This document shows, piece by piece, positions 42,484-51,683 of a stretch of 64,000 nt of DNA. Below the pieces are notes generated by a model that was given only the letters and a program-made list of their open reading frames with translations, had not been told where the DNA came from and did not search any database. Within the stretch, counting starts at the first letter, position 1. Each line of letters opens with the position of its first letter. Origin of the DNA: Psychroflexus curvus (GTDB lineage: Bacteria; Bacteroidota; Bacteroidia; Flavobacteriales; Flavobacteriaceae); the NCBI RefSeq assembly GCF_020164585.1, contig NZ_JAIQZF010000001.1:434001-498000 (forward strand), in the 5' to 3' direction. A program made the translations under genes and the position numbers.

Positions 42484-43752
42484 TTATTCTCTTATTGAAT
42501 CGATTTTATTCTTTAGTTCTTTTGCTTTTTCATTTTTACCTAATTGATAATAGATGTTCAATTTAGTTTGTAAAGCATCTAAATTTGTAGGATCCAATTC
42601 AGTAGCTTTTTCTAAATAAGGTAAAGCATCAATGTAAAATTGTTTCTTTTTTTCATTTAATTCTTGATACTTTTTATTGTCAGCTCTAGAATTTCCAAGC
42701 TTATTCATTTGCTCAACAAGATCTCTTTCTTCGCTTAAAGTTATAGCTGCTAAGTTGATGTAGGCGTTTACCATTTCTGGGTTGAGCTCAATTGCTTTTA
42801 AATAATATTCTTTTGCAGACTCTTTATCTCCAAGCTGCTCAGAAGCAACACCAAGATTGTAATATAAGGATGGGTTTTCCGGGTCCATTTTAACGACTTC
42901 CTTCATCACCTCATCGTACTTATCAATCTTACCTAATTTATAATATAAATCAGCTTCAGCTTGCATAATGCTTATGTCATCTGGATTTTCTTCTTTTGCT
43001 TTTTCAATAGCAACAAGCGCCTTATCGGGTTGATCCTGTTGAATATAAATCAAAGACACATTTTTTGCGATTTCACCTGTAAGTCTAGGAGTTTTCTTTT
43101 GAGCAGGTTCAGTAAACTCTGCTGTTTTTACAGCAATGTCTCTCATGTTTTTTGATTCAAAAATTTCTTCTTCACCAGTTTCTTTATTAATCGCTATATA
43201 TTGAGTAGTAGAACCGTCAAAGTTCATCTCCAGTAGCGCATTATAATGCTTGAGAGCTGTTTCATACAACTGCCCGTTAACAGCTGCTGAAGCTGCATAA
43301 TATAACATCACTGTGTCATTGTTGTTAAGTTGATAAGTTTTGTAAAGCAACTTCTCTGCTGTATCAAAATTTCCTTCATTTTGACTATCTATAGCTGATT
43401 GAACCATAGTTTGTCTTACTTGTATTTGGTAATTTAATGCTTCTTCATTGTCACTTTCCAATTCAAGAACTTTGTCGACAGATTCTAAAGCCGTATTGAG
43501 ATTTTCCATCATCTCATCACCAGATTGTGCAGAAGCCATACTACCGTGGACTTTAGCTTTTGCCAGATGATATCTGATTACCCATTTGTCTTTCTCATCT
43601 GCTAGTTCAGTTTTTGCTAGGTCTAATTCTGCTAAAGCTTCTTTATAGTTCTGATCCTCGATAGCATCTTCAGCATCTCGTATTTCACTTCTTTGCGAAA
43701 ATCCCAAAGTACTTATTCCTAATAAAGCTATTGCTAAAATTGATTTTTTCAT
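42484..43752 (-). CDS. Secreted tetratricopeptide-repeat protein
   Basis: 422 residues with a signal peptide (MKKSILAIALLGISTLGFSQ) and many TPR units. The clearest are PSLYYNLGVASEQLGDKES with AKEYYLKAIELNPEMVNAYINLA, and YLEKATELDPTNLDALQTKL. TPR arrays act as protein-interaction scaffolds; here in the periplasm. No catalytic domain is present. It lies 35 bases downstream of gyrA on the same strand. Confidence 0.88.
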   Translation of the reverse strand: MKKSILAIALLGISTLGFSQRSEIRDAEDAIEDQNYKEALAELDLAKTELADEKDKWVIRYHLAKAKVHGSMASAQSGDEMMENLNTALESVDKVLELESDNEEALNYQIQVRQTMVQSAIDSQNEGNFDTAEKLLYKTYQLNNNDTVMLYYAASAAVNGQLYETALKHYNALLEMNFDGSTTQYIAINKETGEEEIFESKNMRDIAVKTAEFTEPAQKKTPRLTGEIAKNVSLIYIQQDQPDKALVAIEKAKEENPDDISIMQAEADLYYKLGKIDKYDEVMKEVVKMDPENPSLYYNLGVASEQLGDKESAKEYYLKAIELNPEMVNAYINLAAITLSEERDLVEQMNKLGNSRADNKKYQELNEKKKQFYIDALPYLEKATELDPTNLDALQTKLNIYYQLGKNEKAKELKNKIDSIRE

Positions 43753-43787
43753 GTTCTATTTAATTTATTTAAAGTTAATTATTAATA

Positions 43788-46304
43788 TTATTCAATTGTT
43801 GTTTCGTCAGTTGATTCAGGCAACTCATCGTTTTCTTCGTCATTGTCTTCATTAACGATTTTCGCTACTGCGGCGATTTCATCTTCTCCTTTAAGAGAAA
43901 TTAACCTCACCCCTTGTGTCGATCTTCCCATGGTCCTAATATCCGATACAGACATTCTTATGGCAACTCCAGATTTTTTAATAATCATTAAATCATCATC
44001 ATCCTGTACCGTTTTGAGGGCAACCAACTCTCCAGTTTTTTCTGAAATAGATATTGTTTTTACACCTTTTCCACCTCTATTAGTGATTCTGTAAACTGGC
44101 TCTCCATCTTCGTCGTCGATGAAGGTTCTCTTACCATACCCTTTTTCAGAAACGACTAAAACTGTTTCGTCTTTAGGGTTTTTTACACAAATCATGCCAA
44201 TAACTTCATCTTTATCTGAAGCTAAGGTGACCCCTTTGACACCAGCGGCTCCCCGTCCCATTGGTCGAATGTGTTTTTCTTCAAATCTTAGGGCTTTACC
44301 ACTTCTTAAGCCTAACATGACTTGATTTTCTCCATCAGTTAGCACAGCAGAAAGCAGTTCGTCTCCATCTTTAATAGAGATAGCATTGATCCCGTTTACT
44401 CTTGGTCTGGAATATTGTTCCAGTACTGTTTTCTTAACCTGGCCCTTTTTAGTTGCCATCAAAACATAGTGATTATTAATATAATCATCATCAGAAAGAT
44501 TTTCAACTAAAATAAAGGCATTTATTCTATCATCGGGATCAAGATTCATCAGGTTTTGAATTGCTCTACCCTTACTGGTCTTGCTCCCTTCTGGGATTTC
44601 AAAAACCCGCATCCAAAAACATTTACCTTTTTGAGTGAAAAATAAAATGTACTGGTGATTGGTTCCTGAAAAAATATATTCTAAGAAATCTTCATCTCTA
44701 GTTGTTGATGCTTTTTGCCCAACCCCTCCTCTATTTTGTGTTTTATATTCCTTTAGAGCAGTTCTTTTAATATATCCGGCATGTGAAATTGTAAGAACTA
44801 CACTTTCGTTTGGAATCATGTCTTCCATACTAAAATCTCCACCTATCATGTTGATTTCAGACCGGCGTTCATCTCCGTATTTTTCTCTGATTTCTGCAAG
44901 CTCTTCTTTGATGATTTCCATTCGACGAGGCTCATTCTCCAAAATGTCTTTCAAATCCTCAATAGTTTTCATCAGTTCATCATACTCACTTCTCAATTTA
45001 TCCTGCTCAAGACCTGTAAGTTGTCTAAGGCGCATTTCTACAATGGCCTTTGCCTGTACTTCTGAAAGTTCAAACCGTTCAATTAACTTATTTCTTGCTT
45101 CTTCAGCATTTTGTGAACCTCTTATAAGCGCAATAACTTCATCGATATTATCTGAAGCAATTATAAGTCCTTCAAGGATATGAGCTCTTTCTTCTGCTTT
45201 TCTAAGCAAATATTTTGTTCTTCTAATAACCACCTCATGTCTGTGCTCTACAAAATTGTAGATAATGTCTTTGAGGTTTAGCATTTGAGGTCTACCCTTT
45301 ACGAGTGCAATATTGTTTACACTAAAGGTAGATTGCAAAGCGGTATGCTTATATAAGGTATTTAAAACAACGTTCGGCAGCGCGTCTTTTTTCAAAATGT
45401 AAACGATACGCATACCATTTCTATCAGATTCATCTCTAATAAGAGAAATACCTTCAATTTTTTTATCGTTGACCAAATCTGCAGTTTTCTTAATCATGTC
45501 TGCTTTATTGACCTGGTAAGGAATTTCAGTAACTATGATACATTCTTTCCCTTTCACTTCTTCTATTTCAGCTTTAGCTCGCATGACAACTCGACCCCGA
45601 CCTGTCATAAAGGCATCTTTGACACCTTCATAGCCGTAAATAATTCCACCAGTTGGAAAATCAGGAGCTTTGATATAAGTCATGAGTTCCTCAATCTCTA
45701 TATCTCTATTATCGATGTAAGCATTAACACCATCTACAACTTCGGTTAAGTTGTGTGGCGGCATGTTGGTGGCCATACCCACAGCAATACCACTGGCACC
45801 ATTCACCAGTAAGTTGGGAACGCGTGTAGGAAGAACAGTAGGTTCCTCTAGGGTATCATCAAAGTTTAAAGCAAAATCAACCGTTTCTTTGTCGATATCA
45901 GCCAGCATTTCTTCGCTGATTTTTCTCATTCTTGCTTCTGTGTACCTCATAGCCGCAGGGCTATCTCCATCTACAGAACCAAAGTTACCTTGCCCATCTA
46001 CGAGCTGGTAACGCATGCTCCATTCTTGAGCCATTCTTACCATGGCATCATAAACAGAAGTATCACCATGAGGGTGATATTTACCTAAAACCTCACCAAC
46101 AATTCTGGCTGATTTTTTATGTGATTTATTGGAAAAGATTCCAAGTTCTTGTAATCCAAAAAGAACTCTTCTATGTACGGGTTTCAAGCCATCTCTTACA
46201 TCGGGAAGTGCTCTAGAAACAATAACAGACATCGAATAATCGATGTAGGCTGTTTTCATTTCATCTTCAATATTAATTGGTATTAGCTGTTCACCGTTCG
46301 CCAT
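43788..46304 (-). CDS. gyrA: DNA gyrase subunit A
   Basis: 838 residues. The breakage-reunion domain begins with [25 protein letters not shown]; the catalytic Tyr lies in [10 protein letters not shown]. The quinolone region reads [14 protein letters not shown] with Thr at residue 82 (E. coli Ser83) and the acidic Asp86. The C-terminal beta-pinwheel includes the GyrA box [10 protein letters not shown] and an acidic tail ([17 protein letters not shown]). Type II topoisomerase that introduces negative supercoils with GyrB. Confidence 0.97.
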   Translation of the reverse strand: MANGEQLIPINIEDEMKTAYIDYSMSVIVSRALPDVRDGLKPVHRRVLFGLQELGIFSNKSHKKSARIVGEVLGKYHPHGDTSVYDAMVRMAQEWSMRYQLVDGQGNFGSVDGDSPAAMRYTEARMRKISEEMLADIDKETVDFALNFDDTLEEPTVLPTRVPNLLVNGASGIAVGMATNMPPHNLTEVVDGVNAYIDNRDIEIEELMTYIKAPDFPTGGIIYGYEGVKDAFMTGRGRVVMRAKAEIEEVKGKECIIVTEIPYQVNKADMIKKTADLVNDKKIEGISLIRDESDRNGMRIVYILKKDALPNVVLNTLYKHTALQSTFSVNNIALVKGRPQMLNLKDIIYNFVEHRHEVVIRRTKYLLRKAEERAHILEGLIIASDNIDEVIALIRGSQNAEEARNKLIERFELSEVQAKAIVEMRLRQLTGLEQDKLRSEYDELMKTIEDLKDILENEPRRMEIIKEELAEIREKYGDERRSEINMIGGDFSMEDMIPNESVVLTISHAGYIKRTALKEYKTQNRGGVGQKASTTRDEDFLEYIFSGTNHQYILFFTQKGKCFWMRVFEIPEGSKTSKGRAIQNLMNLDPDDRINAFILVENLSDDDYINNHYVLMATKKGQVKKTVLEQYSRPRVNGINAISIKDGDELLSAVLTDGENQVMLGLRSGKALRFEEKHIRPMGRGAAGVKGVTLASDKDEVIGMICVKNPKDETVLVVSEKGYGKRTFIDDEDGEPVYRITNRGGKGVKTISISEKTGELVALKTVQDDDDLMIIKKSGVAIRMSVSDIRTMGRSTQGVRLISLKGEDEIAAVAKIVNEDNDEENDELPESTDETTIE

Positions 46305-46366
46305 TTATTTCAATTTAAATTAATATTTAAAAATAGTTTAATTCAACAACATAAGTTGCTAATTAG

Positions 46367-46396
46367 CAAATATACAAAACCTATCAAATCCTTAAA
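46367..46396 (-). promoter_or_regulatory. Probable promoter of gyrA
   Basis: On the minus strand TATATTTG (46367-46374) is preceded by TTTA (46393-46396) at 18-base spacing, leaving a leader of about 55 bases. Confidence 0.55.
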
Positions 46397-46486
46397 GACC
46401 CTTAATCTCTTATTATAACTTTTTTTTACTAAGTATATTTAATAAGATTTTCACTATTGAAATAGCATATATCGGTATTAAGGTAT

Positions 46487-46494
46487 TATTTTTG
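46487..46494 (+). promoter_or_regulatory. Promoter -7 element (TATTTTTG) for clpC
   Basis: Exact TAnnTTTG match. The predicted transcript start would be near 46500, consistent with use of the ATG at 46523 rather than that at 46499. Confidence 0.55.
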
Positions 46495-46522
46495 AGTAAT
46501 GTCTAATAAATATTTAAAGACT

Positions 46523-49075
46523 ATGGATGATAATTTTTCACCAAAAGTAAAAGAAGTAATAGCATATAGTAAAGAAGAAGCTTTACGTCTTGGTCATGAT
46601 TTTATAGGAACAGAGCATTTGATGCTGGGTTTACTTCGTGACGGGTCAGGCAAAGCTATCAATATTCTAGATGCAATGAATGTAGATTTGGAGCTGTTGA
46701 GAAGAAAAGTGGAAATCTTAAATCCTTCAGATCATACTAACACAGATATATCTCAAGAAAAAAAGAACCTTCACTTAACAAGACAGGCTGAAAGAGCACT
46801 CAAAACAACATTTTTGGAAGCAAAACTTTTTCAAAGTTCTTCTATTAATACTGCACACTTGTTATTATGTATTCTCAGAAATGAAAACGATCCTACAACT
46901 AAGCTTTTGAATAAATTAAAAGTGGATTATGACAATGTAAAAGAGGAGTTTAAAGCTATGATTACTCAAGATGGTGATTATTTAGATACTCCGACTGATG
47001 CATTTTCTGATGATATTCCAAACTCTGGAGATTCTGGAAGGGAGTCTTTAGGAGGTTCTGAAAATTCTAATAAGGGAAAAACTGCTAAAAAATCTAAAAC
47101 TCCAGTTTTGGATAATTTTGGTCGTGATCTTACTGAAATGGCTCAAGAGGGAAAGCTGGACCCTGTTGTAGGCCGAGAAAAAGAAATAGAAAGAGTTTCT
47201 CAAATTTTAAGCAGAAGAAAGAAAAATAACCCCCTCCTTATCGGGGAACCAGGTGTTGGTAAAAGTGCTATTGCTGAAGGTTTAGCCATAAGAATTATAC
47301 AACGAAAAGTTTCAAGAATACTGTATGATAAACGACTTGTAACTTTAGATCTTGCTAGCCTTGTAGCCGGCACGAAATACAGAGGTCAGTTTGAAGAGCG
47401 AATGAAAGCTGTAATGAATGAACTTGAAAAAAATGATGATATCATTCTTTTCATAGATGAAATTCATACCATCGTTGGTGCAGGAGGAGCTACAGGTAGT
47501 TTAGACGCCAGTAATATGTTCAAACCTGCTTTGGCCAGAGGAGAAATACAATGTATTGGTGCAACAACTCTGGATGAGTACAGACAGCATATCGAAAAGG
47601 ATGGCGCTTTGGAAAGAAGATTCCAGAAAATCATTGTAGAACCAACTTCTATTGATGAAACAGTGGAAATTCTTCACAATATAAAGGACAAGTATGAAGA
47701 TCATCATAATGTTATTTATACAGAAGAAGCCATTAAGTCATGTGTTACTCTCACCAATAGATATATGACCGACAGGTTTCTTCCAGATAAAGCCATTGAC
47801 GCATTAGATGAAGCTGGTAGTAGAGTTCATATTACAAATATCAATGTTCCAAAACGTATTCTGGAATTGGAAAAAGAACTTGAAGATATTCGTGAAGAAA
47901 AAAATTCTGTCGTTAAAAAACAGAAATACGAAGAGGCTGCCAAGCTAAGAGATGATGAAAAGCGAATTGAAAATGATTTGCAGCAGGCTCAGGAAGAATG
48001 GGAAAAAGATTCAAAAGAAAATAAAGAAACTGTAACTGAAGATCACATTGCTGATGTTGTTTCTATGATGACTGGTATTCCTGTAAAAAGAATTGCTAAA
48101 ACAGAAGGAAATAAATTAGCTGAGTTACCTGAAACAATTAAAAATAAAGTAATTGGCCAGAGCGAAGCCGTAACCAAGATTGTGAAAGCAATTCAAAGAA
48201 ACCGTGCTGGTCTAAAAGACCCAAACAGACCTATTGGCTCTTTTATATTTTTAGGTCAAACCGGTGTTGGTAAAACCCAATTAGCTAAAGTTTTGGCTAG
48301 AGAGTTGTTTGATAACGATGAGGCTTTGATTCGACTTGATATGAGTGAATACATGGAGAAATTTGCAGTCTCAAGATTAATTGGTGCACCTCCGGGATAC
48401 GTGGGATACGAAGAAGGTGGACAATTAACAGAAAAAGTGAGACGTAAGCCTTATGCGGTCATCCTGCTAGATGAAGTTGAAAAGGCTCATCCCGATGTAT
48501 TTAACATGTTGCTCCAGGTTTTAGATGATGGTCATCTAACGGATAGTTTGGGACGTAAAGTTGATTTTAGAAATACAATCATCATTATGACTTCAAACGT
48601 AGGTGCCAGAAAACTTAAAGATTTCGGTACTGGTGTTGGTTTTGGAACACAGTCTCAAAAACAACAGGAAGACGATAATACCAAAAAAGTTATCGAAGGA
48701 GCTTTGAAAAAAGCTTTCGCTCCAGAATTCCTGAACCGGGTTGACGATGTAGTCATTTTCAATGCTTTAGAAAAAGATGACATTAAGAAAATTATCAATA
48801 TTGAATTGGAAAGGCTGTTTTCCAGAATAAATGATGTAGGGTATAGTTTCTCTTTAAGTGATTCTGCTAAAGATTTTATTGCCGATAAAGGTTTCGATAG
48901 ACAATATGGAGCAAGGCCTCTAAACAGAGCTATTCAAAAATACATTGAAGATGCTTTAGCTGAAAAAATCATCAATTCTTCCATCGTTGAAGGAGACACT
49001 CTGTTTATGGATTTCGATAAAGAAAAAGATGAGTTGGTTATAGAAGTTCAAAAGACCGCAGATAAAGAATCATAA
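46523..49075 (+). CDS. clpC: ATP-dependent Clp protease ATP-binding subunit ClpC
   Basis: About 850 residues of the HSP100 class I family. The N domain starts DNFSPKVKEVIAYSKEEALR with GTEHLMLGLL; AAA1 has GEPGVGKSAIAEG and Walker B ILFIDEIHTI. The UVR-like coiled middle segment (KQKYEEAAKLRDDEKRIEND) identifies ClpC rather than ClpB. AAA2 has GQTGVGKTQLAK and GAPPGYVGYEEGG. It unfolds proteins for ClpP. I choose the ATG at 46523 from family starts; the ATG at 46499 is too close to the -7 element to leave a leader. Confidence 0.95.
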   Translation: MDDNFSPKVKEVIAYSKEEALRLGHDFIGTEHLMLGLLRDGSGKAINILDAMNVDLELLRRKVEILNPSDHTNTDISQEKKNLHLTRQAERALKTTFLEAKLFQSSSINTAHLLLCILRNENDPTTKLLNKLKVDYDNVKEEFKAMITQDGDYLDTPTDAFSDDIPNSGDSGRESLGGSENSNKGKTAKKSKTPVLDNFGRDLTEMAQEGKLDPVVGREKEIERVSQILSRRKKNNPLLIGEPGVGKSAIAEGLAIRIIQRKVSRILYDKRLVTLDLASLVAGTKYRGQFEERMKAVMNELEKNDDIILFIDEIHTIVGAGGATGSLDASNMFKPALARGEIQCIGATTLDEYRQHIEKDGALERRFQKIIVEPTSIDETVEILHNIKDKYEDHHNVIYTEEAIKSCVTLTNRYMTDRFLPDKAIDALDEAGSRVHITNINVPKRILELEKELEDIREEKNSVVKKQKYEEAAKLRDDEKRIENDLQQAQEEWEKDSKENKETVTEDHIADVVSMMTGIPVKRIAKTEGNKLAELPETIKNKVIGQSEAVTKIVKAIQRNRAGLKDPNRPIGSFIFLGQTGVGKTQLAKVLARELFDNDEALIRLDMSEYMEKFAVSRLIGAPPGYVGYEEGGQLTEKVRRKPYAVILLDEVEKAHPDVFNMLLQVLDDGHLTDSLGRKVDFRNTIIIMTSNVGARKLKDFGTGVGFGTQSQKQQEDDNTKKVIEGALKKAFAPEFLNRVDDVVIFNALEKDDIKKIINIELERLFSRINDVGYSFSLSDSAKDFIADKGFDRQYGARPLNRAIQKYIEDALAEKIINSSIVEGDTLFMDFDKEKDELVIEVQKTADKES

Positions 49076-49079
49076 TTAG

Positions 49080-49125
49080 TTTATAACAAAAAAAACTCCT
49101 GAACAGGAGTTTTTTTTGTTATAAA
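49080..49125 (+). terminator. Long terminator hairpin after clpC
   Basis: A perfect inverted repeat with 22-base arms and an AA loop, with CTCCTG/CAGGAG at the core and eight A/T pairs below. Its T run serves as terminator, 4 bases after the clpC stop. Confidence 0.9.
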
Positions 49126-49148
49126 TAGATTTTTTAAAACACAAATTT

Positions 49149-49298
49149 ATGAAGATTACAAAATTTACCTGGATTTATGTCATCGCTGCACTGGTTACTT
49201 TGTATGGTATTGTTACTCGTCAATTCATTTTTTTATTACTAAGCTTCCCTTTAGGTATATTCTATTACACAAAAAATAATAATAAGAAAAACAAATAG
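49149..49298 (+). CDS. Small membrane protein, 49 residues
   Basis: A short frame with ATG at 49149 and TAG at 49298. The product starts MKITKFTWIYVIAALVTLYG and continues as a second hydrophobic stretch (FIFLLLSFPLGIFYY) before a basic tail (TKNNNKKNK), giving two membrane helices with positive ends. It sits between the clpC terminator and the 99-residue gene, about 75 bases upstream of the latter. I do not recognise a family; the amphipathic layout and clean ends argue for a real gene. Confidence 0.55.
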   Translation: MKITKFTWIYVIAALVTLYGIVTRQFIFLLLSFPLGIFYYTKNNNKKNK

Positions 49299-49373
49299 TT
49301 AAATATTGATTAAACCAATAAAATTTTTTGACTTAGACTGACTTAAACTCTACTTTTATATTAAATTCTTACT

Positions 49374-49673
49374 ATGAAAAAAAATGATACATTATCCGAA
49401 ACTATGAATGCCTTAAGAGATAAAGGTTATGTAGATGACTTAAATTTACTTGATGATCAAATAGAAAATAGAACTAAAGGTAAAAAATATCCAATCGATG
49501 ATTTTGAAGTCGATCATTACTTTAGATTCGAAGGGATGGCAAACCCAGCAGATAGTTCTATACTTTATGCTATCACAACTTCAGATGGTCATAAAGGAAT
49601 GCTGGTAGACGGCTACGGAAAATCCGGAGGTCAAGTTTCAGAGAAAATGCTTAATAAATTACAAATAAAATAA
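49374..49673 (+). CDS. Conserved small protein of unknown function (often mis-named PRPP synthetase)
   Basis: 99 residues with the pattern LSETMNALRDKGYVDDLNLLDD, then DFEVDHYFRFEGMANPADSSILYAITTSDGHKGMLVDGYG. Homologues in Flavobacteria are commonly labelled phosphoribosylpyrophosphate synthetase, but there is no PRPP-binding loop and the length is a third of Prs, so I reject that name. It is 1 base upstream of the first dps gene, so a stress-linked role is likely by context. Confidence 0.8.
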   Translation: MKKNDTLSETMNALRDKGYVDDLNLLDDQIENRTKGKKYPIDDFEVDHYFRFEGMANPADSSILYAITTSDGHKGMLVDGYGKSGGQVSEKMLNKLQIK

Positions 49674-49674
49674 T

Positions 49675-50163
49675 ATGAGTTACCTAAATTTAGATAAATC
49701 TAAAACTAAAGACACTGTAGAAGAATTAAATGTGCTTTTAGCTGATTATCACATGTACTATCAAAAATTAAGAAATTTCCATTGGAACATCACTGGACAT
49801 AATTTTTTTGATTTACATGAACAGTTCGAAGTCATGTATGACGATGCAAAGCTAAAAGTTGATGAGATTGCAGAACGTATACTCACCTTAAGATTTCAAC
49901 CTGAAAGCAATCTTTCTACATACTTGAAATTATCAAATGTAAAAGAATCTACTAGTGAAAGAACTGATGTACAGATGGTGGAAGATCTTTTACACGATCA
50001 TGGCGTTATCATTGATCAAATGAGGACTGTTATTAATGTTGCAGATAAAAATGGCGATGAAGGTACAATTGATTTAATAGGCGCCTACATCAGAGAATTA
50101 GAAAAAACAAGCTGGATGCTGGATGCCTGGAATATGAAGTTGGCAGACAAAAGAAACGCTTAA
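49675..50163 (+). CDS. dps: Dps-family ferritin-like protein (first copy)
   Basis: 162 residues. KLRNFHWNITGHNFFDLHEQFEVMYDDAKLKVDEIAERIL contains the Dps ferroxidase helix pair at the dimer interface (His36, His48 and nearby acidic residues). EKTSWMLDAWN is the typical C-terminal helix. It forms a dodecamer that oxidises and stores iron and shields DNA. A second, similar copy follows 36 bases downstream. Confidence 0.93.
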   Translation: MSYLNLDKSKTKDTVEELNVLLADYHMYYQKLRNFHWNITGHNFFDLHEQFEVMYDDAKLKVDEIAERILTLRFQPESNLSTYLKLSNVKESTSERTDVQMVEDLLHDHGVIIDQMRTVINVADKNGDEGTIDLIGAYIRELEKTSWMLDAWNMKLADKRNA

Positions 50164-50199
50164 TACGAAGTTTAAATTAAATTCAAAAATTATTAATTT

Positions 50200-50688
50200 A
50201 TGAGTTACTTAAATTTAGATACATCCAAAACAAAAGACACTGTAAGAGAACTCAATGTACTTCTTGCAGATTATCACTTATACTATCAAAAACTCAGAAA
50301 TTTTCACTGGAACATTATTGGTCAGAATTTCTTTGACCTGCATATACAATTTGAAGATATGTACAACGATGCAAAAGTGAAAATAGATGAAATTGCAGAA
50401 CGAATTTTAACACTACGCTTTCAGCCAGAAAGCAATTTTACAGAATATTTAAAGATTTCAAATTTAAAAGAAGCTTCTTCAGATATTGAAGATTTTAAAA
50501 TGATTAAGACCCTTTTAAAAGATCACGGTGAAATTATTTCACAGATGAGAAAAGTTGTTGAGATCGCAGATAAAAATGGTGATGAGGGAACTATTGATCT
50601 TGTTGGGGCTTACATCAGAGAACTTGAAAAAACCAGTTGGATGCTGGATGCATGGATTATGAAAACTGAAGAAAAGCAACACTCATAG
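50200..50688 (+). CDS. dps: Dps-family ferritin-like protein (second copy)
   Basis: 162 residues, colinear with the first copy with no gaps: both start MSYLNLD, both keep KLRNFHWNI, IAERILTLRFQPESN and IRELEKTSWMLDAW. Differences cluster in residues about 60-125 (for example FTEYLKISNLKEASSDIEDFK here). A tandem duplication that has diverged but keeps the ferroxidase residues, so both are probably functional, perhaps forming mixed shells. It is 7 bases upstream of the mscS gene. Confidence 0.93.
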   Translation: MSYLNLDTSKTKDTVRELNVLLADYHLYYQKLRNFHWNIIGQNFFDLHIQFEDMYNDAKVKIDEIAERILTLRFQPESNFTEYLKISNLKEASSDIEDFKMIKTLLKDHGEIISQMRKVVEIADKNGDEGTIDLVGAYIRELEKTSWMLDAWIMKTEEKQHS

Positions 50689-50695
50689 ATAAAAG

Positions 50696-51607
50696 ATGCA
50701 AGATTCTGAAATAGTAGAGAAAACTGAAAAATCATGGTCAGAATTAACTGATAAAATTTTAGAATGGGTAGATTCATTAATTTTGAATTTACCTAATTTT
50801 TTGCTTGCGGTTTTAGTTCTTGTTATTTTTGTAGTTTTCGCAAAATACTCAAGTAAACTAATTGATAAACTTTTCAGAAAAAGCAGTGCTCAGGACTCTA
50901 TACGTACTGTTTCTGTAAAAGTATTTAAAGTGTCAATAATTGGTCTTGGCATATTTTTATCACTCGGTATATTAAATTTAAATACGGTTCTTACATCAAT
51001 ACTGGGGGCAGCTGGTGTAGTTGGTCTTGCCGTAGGTTTTGCACTTCAAGGCACACTTCATAATACGTTTGCTGGTGTAATCATCAGTTTTATACCAAAA
51101 TTACAAATCGGAGACTGGATTGAAACTAATGATCACAGCGGATTTGTTGTTGACATCAATTTAAGAAGTGTAATTATCCAGACAGTGGATTATAATCTGG
51201 TAGTGATTCCTAATTCTAAAATTGTTGATGCTCCTTTTAAAAATTTTAGCAGAACCCCAAGAGGAAGAATTATTTTAACCTGCGGAGTCGGCTATGAAAG
51301 TGATCTTCCTAAAGTGCAGGAAATAACCGAAAATGCTATCAAAGGAATCTTTGAACAACGGCCTGGTGAAAGTATACAGTTTTTTTATACTGAATTCGGA
51401 GATAGTTCAATTAATTATCAATTAAGATTCTGGGCTAAAGTAGCCAATCAGGCTGACGTATTTAAGGCTCAACATGAAGCAATTTTAGCAATCAAAGCGG
51501 CCTACAATGAAAATAATATCAATATTCCATTCCCAATACGTACTTTAGACTTTGGTAAGAATAAGTTCAGGTCTGAAAAAATTGATATCCGAAATATACA
51601 AGACTAA
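50696..51607 (+). CDS. Small-conductance mechanosensitive channel, MscS family
   Basis: 303 residues. Three membrane segments: LPNFLLAVLVLVIFVVF, VSIIGLGIFLSLGILN and the pore helix LGAAGVVGLAVGFALQGTLHNTFAGVIIS with its Ala/Gly packing pattern. Then come the beta domain (IGDWIETNDHSGFVVDINLRSVIIQT) and the alpha/beta cytoplasmic domain. It opens under membrane tension to release osmolytes. The last gene of the small protein-dps-dps-mscS string, followed by a terminator. Confidence 0.93.
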   Translation: MQDSEIVEKTEKSWSELTDKILEWVDSLILNLPNFLLAVLVLVIFVVFAKYSSKLIDKLFRKSSAQDSIRTVSVKVFKVSIIGLGIFLSLGILNLNTVLTSILGAAGVVGLAVGFALQGTLHNTFAGVIISFIPKLQIGDWIETNDHSGFVVDINLRSVIIQTVDYNLVVIPNSKIVDAPFKNFSRTPRGRIILTCGVGYESDLPKVQEITENAIKGIFEQRPGESIQFFYTEFGDSSINYQLRFWAKVANQADVFKAQHEAILAIKAAYNENNINIPFPIRTLDFGKNKFRSEKIDIRNIQD

Positions 51608-51612
51608 ACAAA

Positions 51613-51640
51613 ATACCCCGAGGTGAAATCTTCGGGGTAT
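51613..51640. terminator. Terminator between mscS and bshA
   Basis: Arms ATACCCCGA and TCGGGGTAT around a 10-base loop in a convergent gap, A/T-rich on both sides. Confidence 0.75.
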
Positions 51641-51683
51641 AATTTTAGTTTTAACTTATATTAGTTGATGATAAGTCTTTGGA

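Noticed and set aside
44659-45183. Long plus-strand open frame inside gyrA
   Set aside because: It lies wholly antisense to the strongly supported gyrA gene, has low-complexity Ser/Leu composition and no motif.
49374-49673. Phosphoribosylpyrophosphate synthetase
   Set aside because: The protein has 99 residues and lacks the PRPP-binding loop; Prs has over 300 residues.
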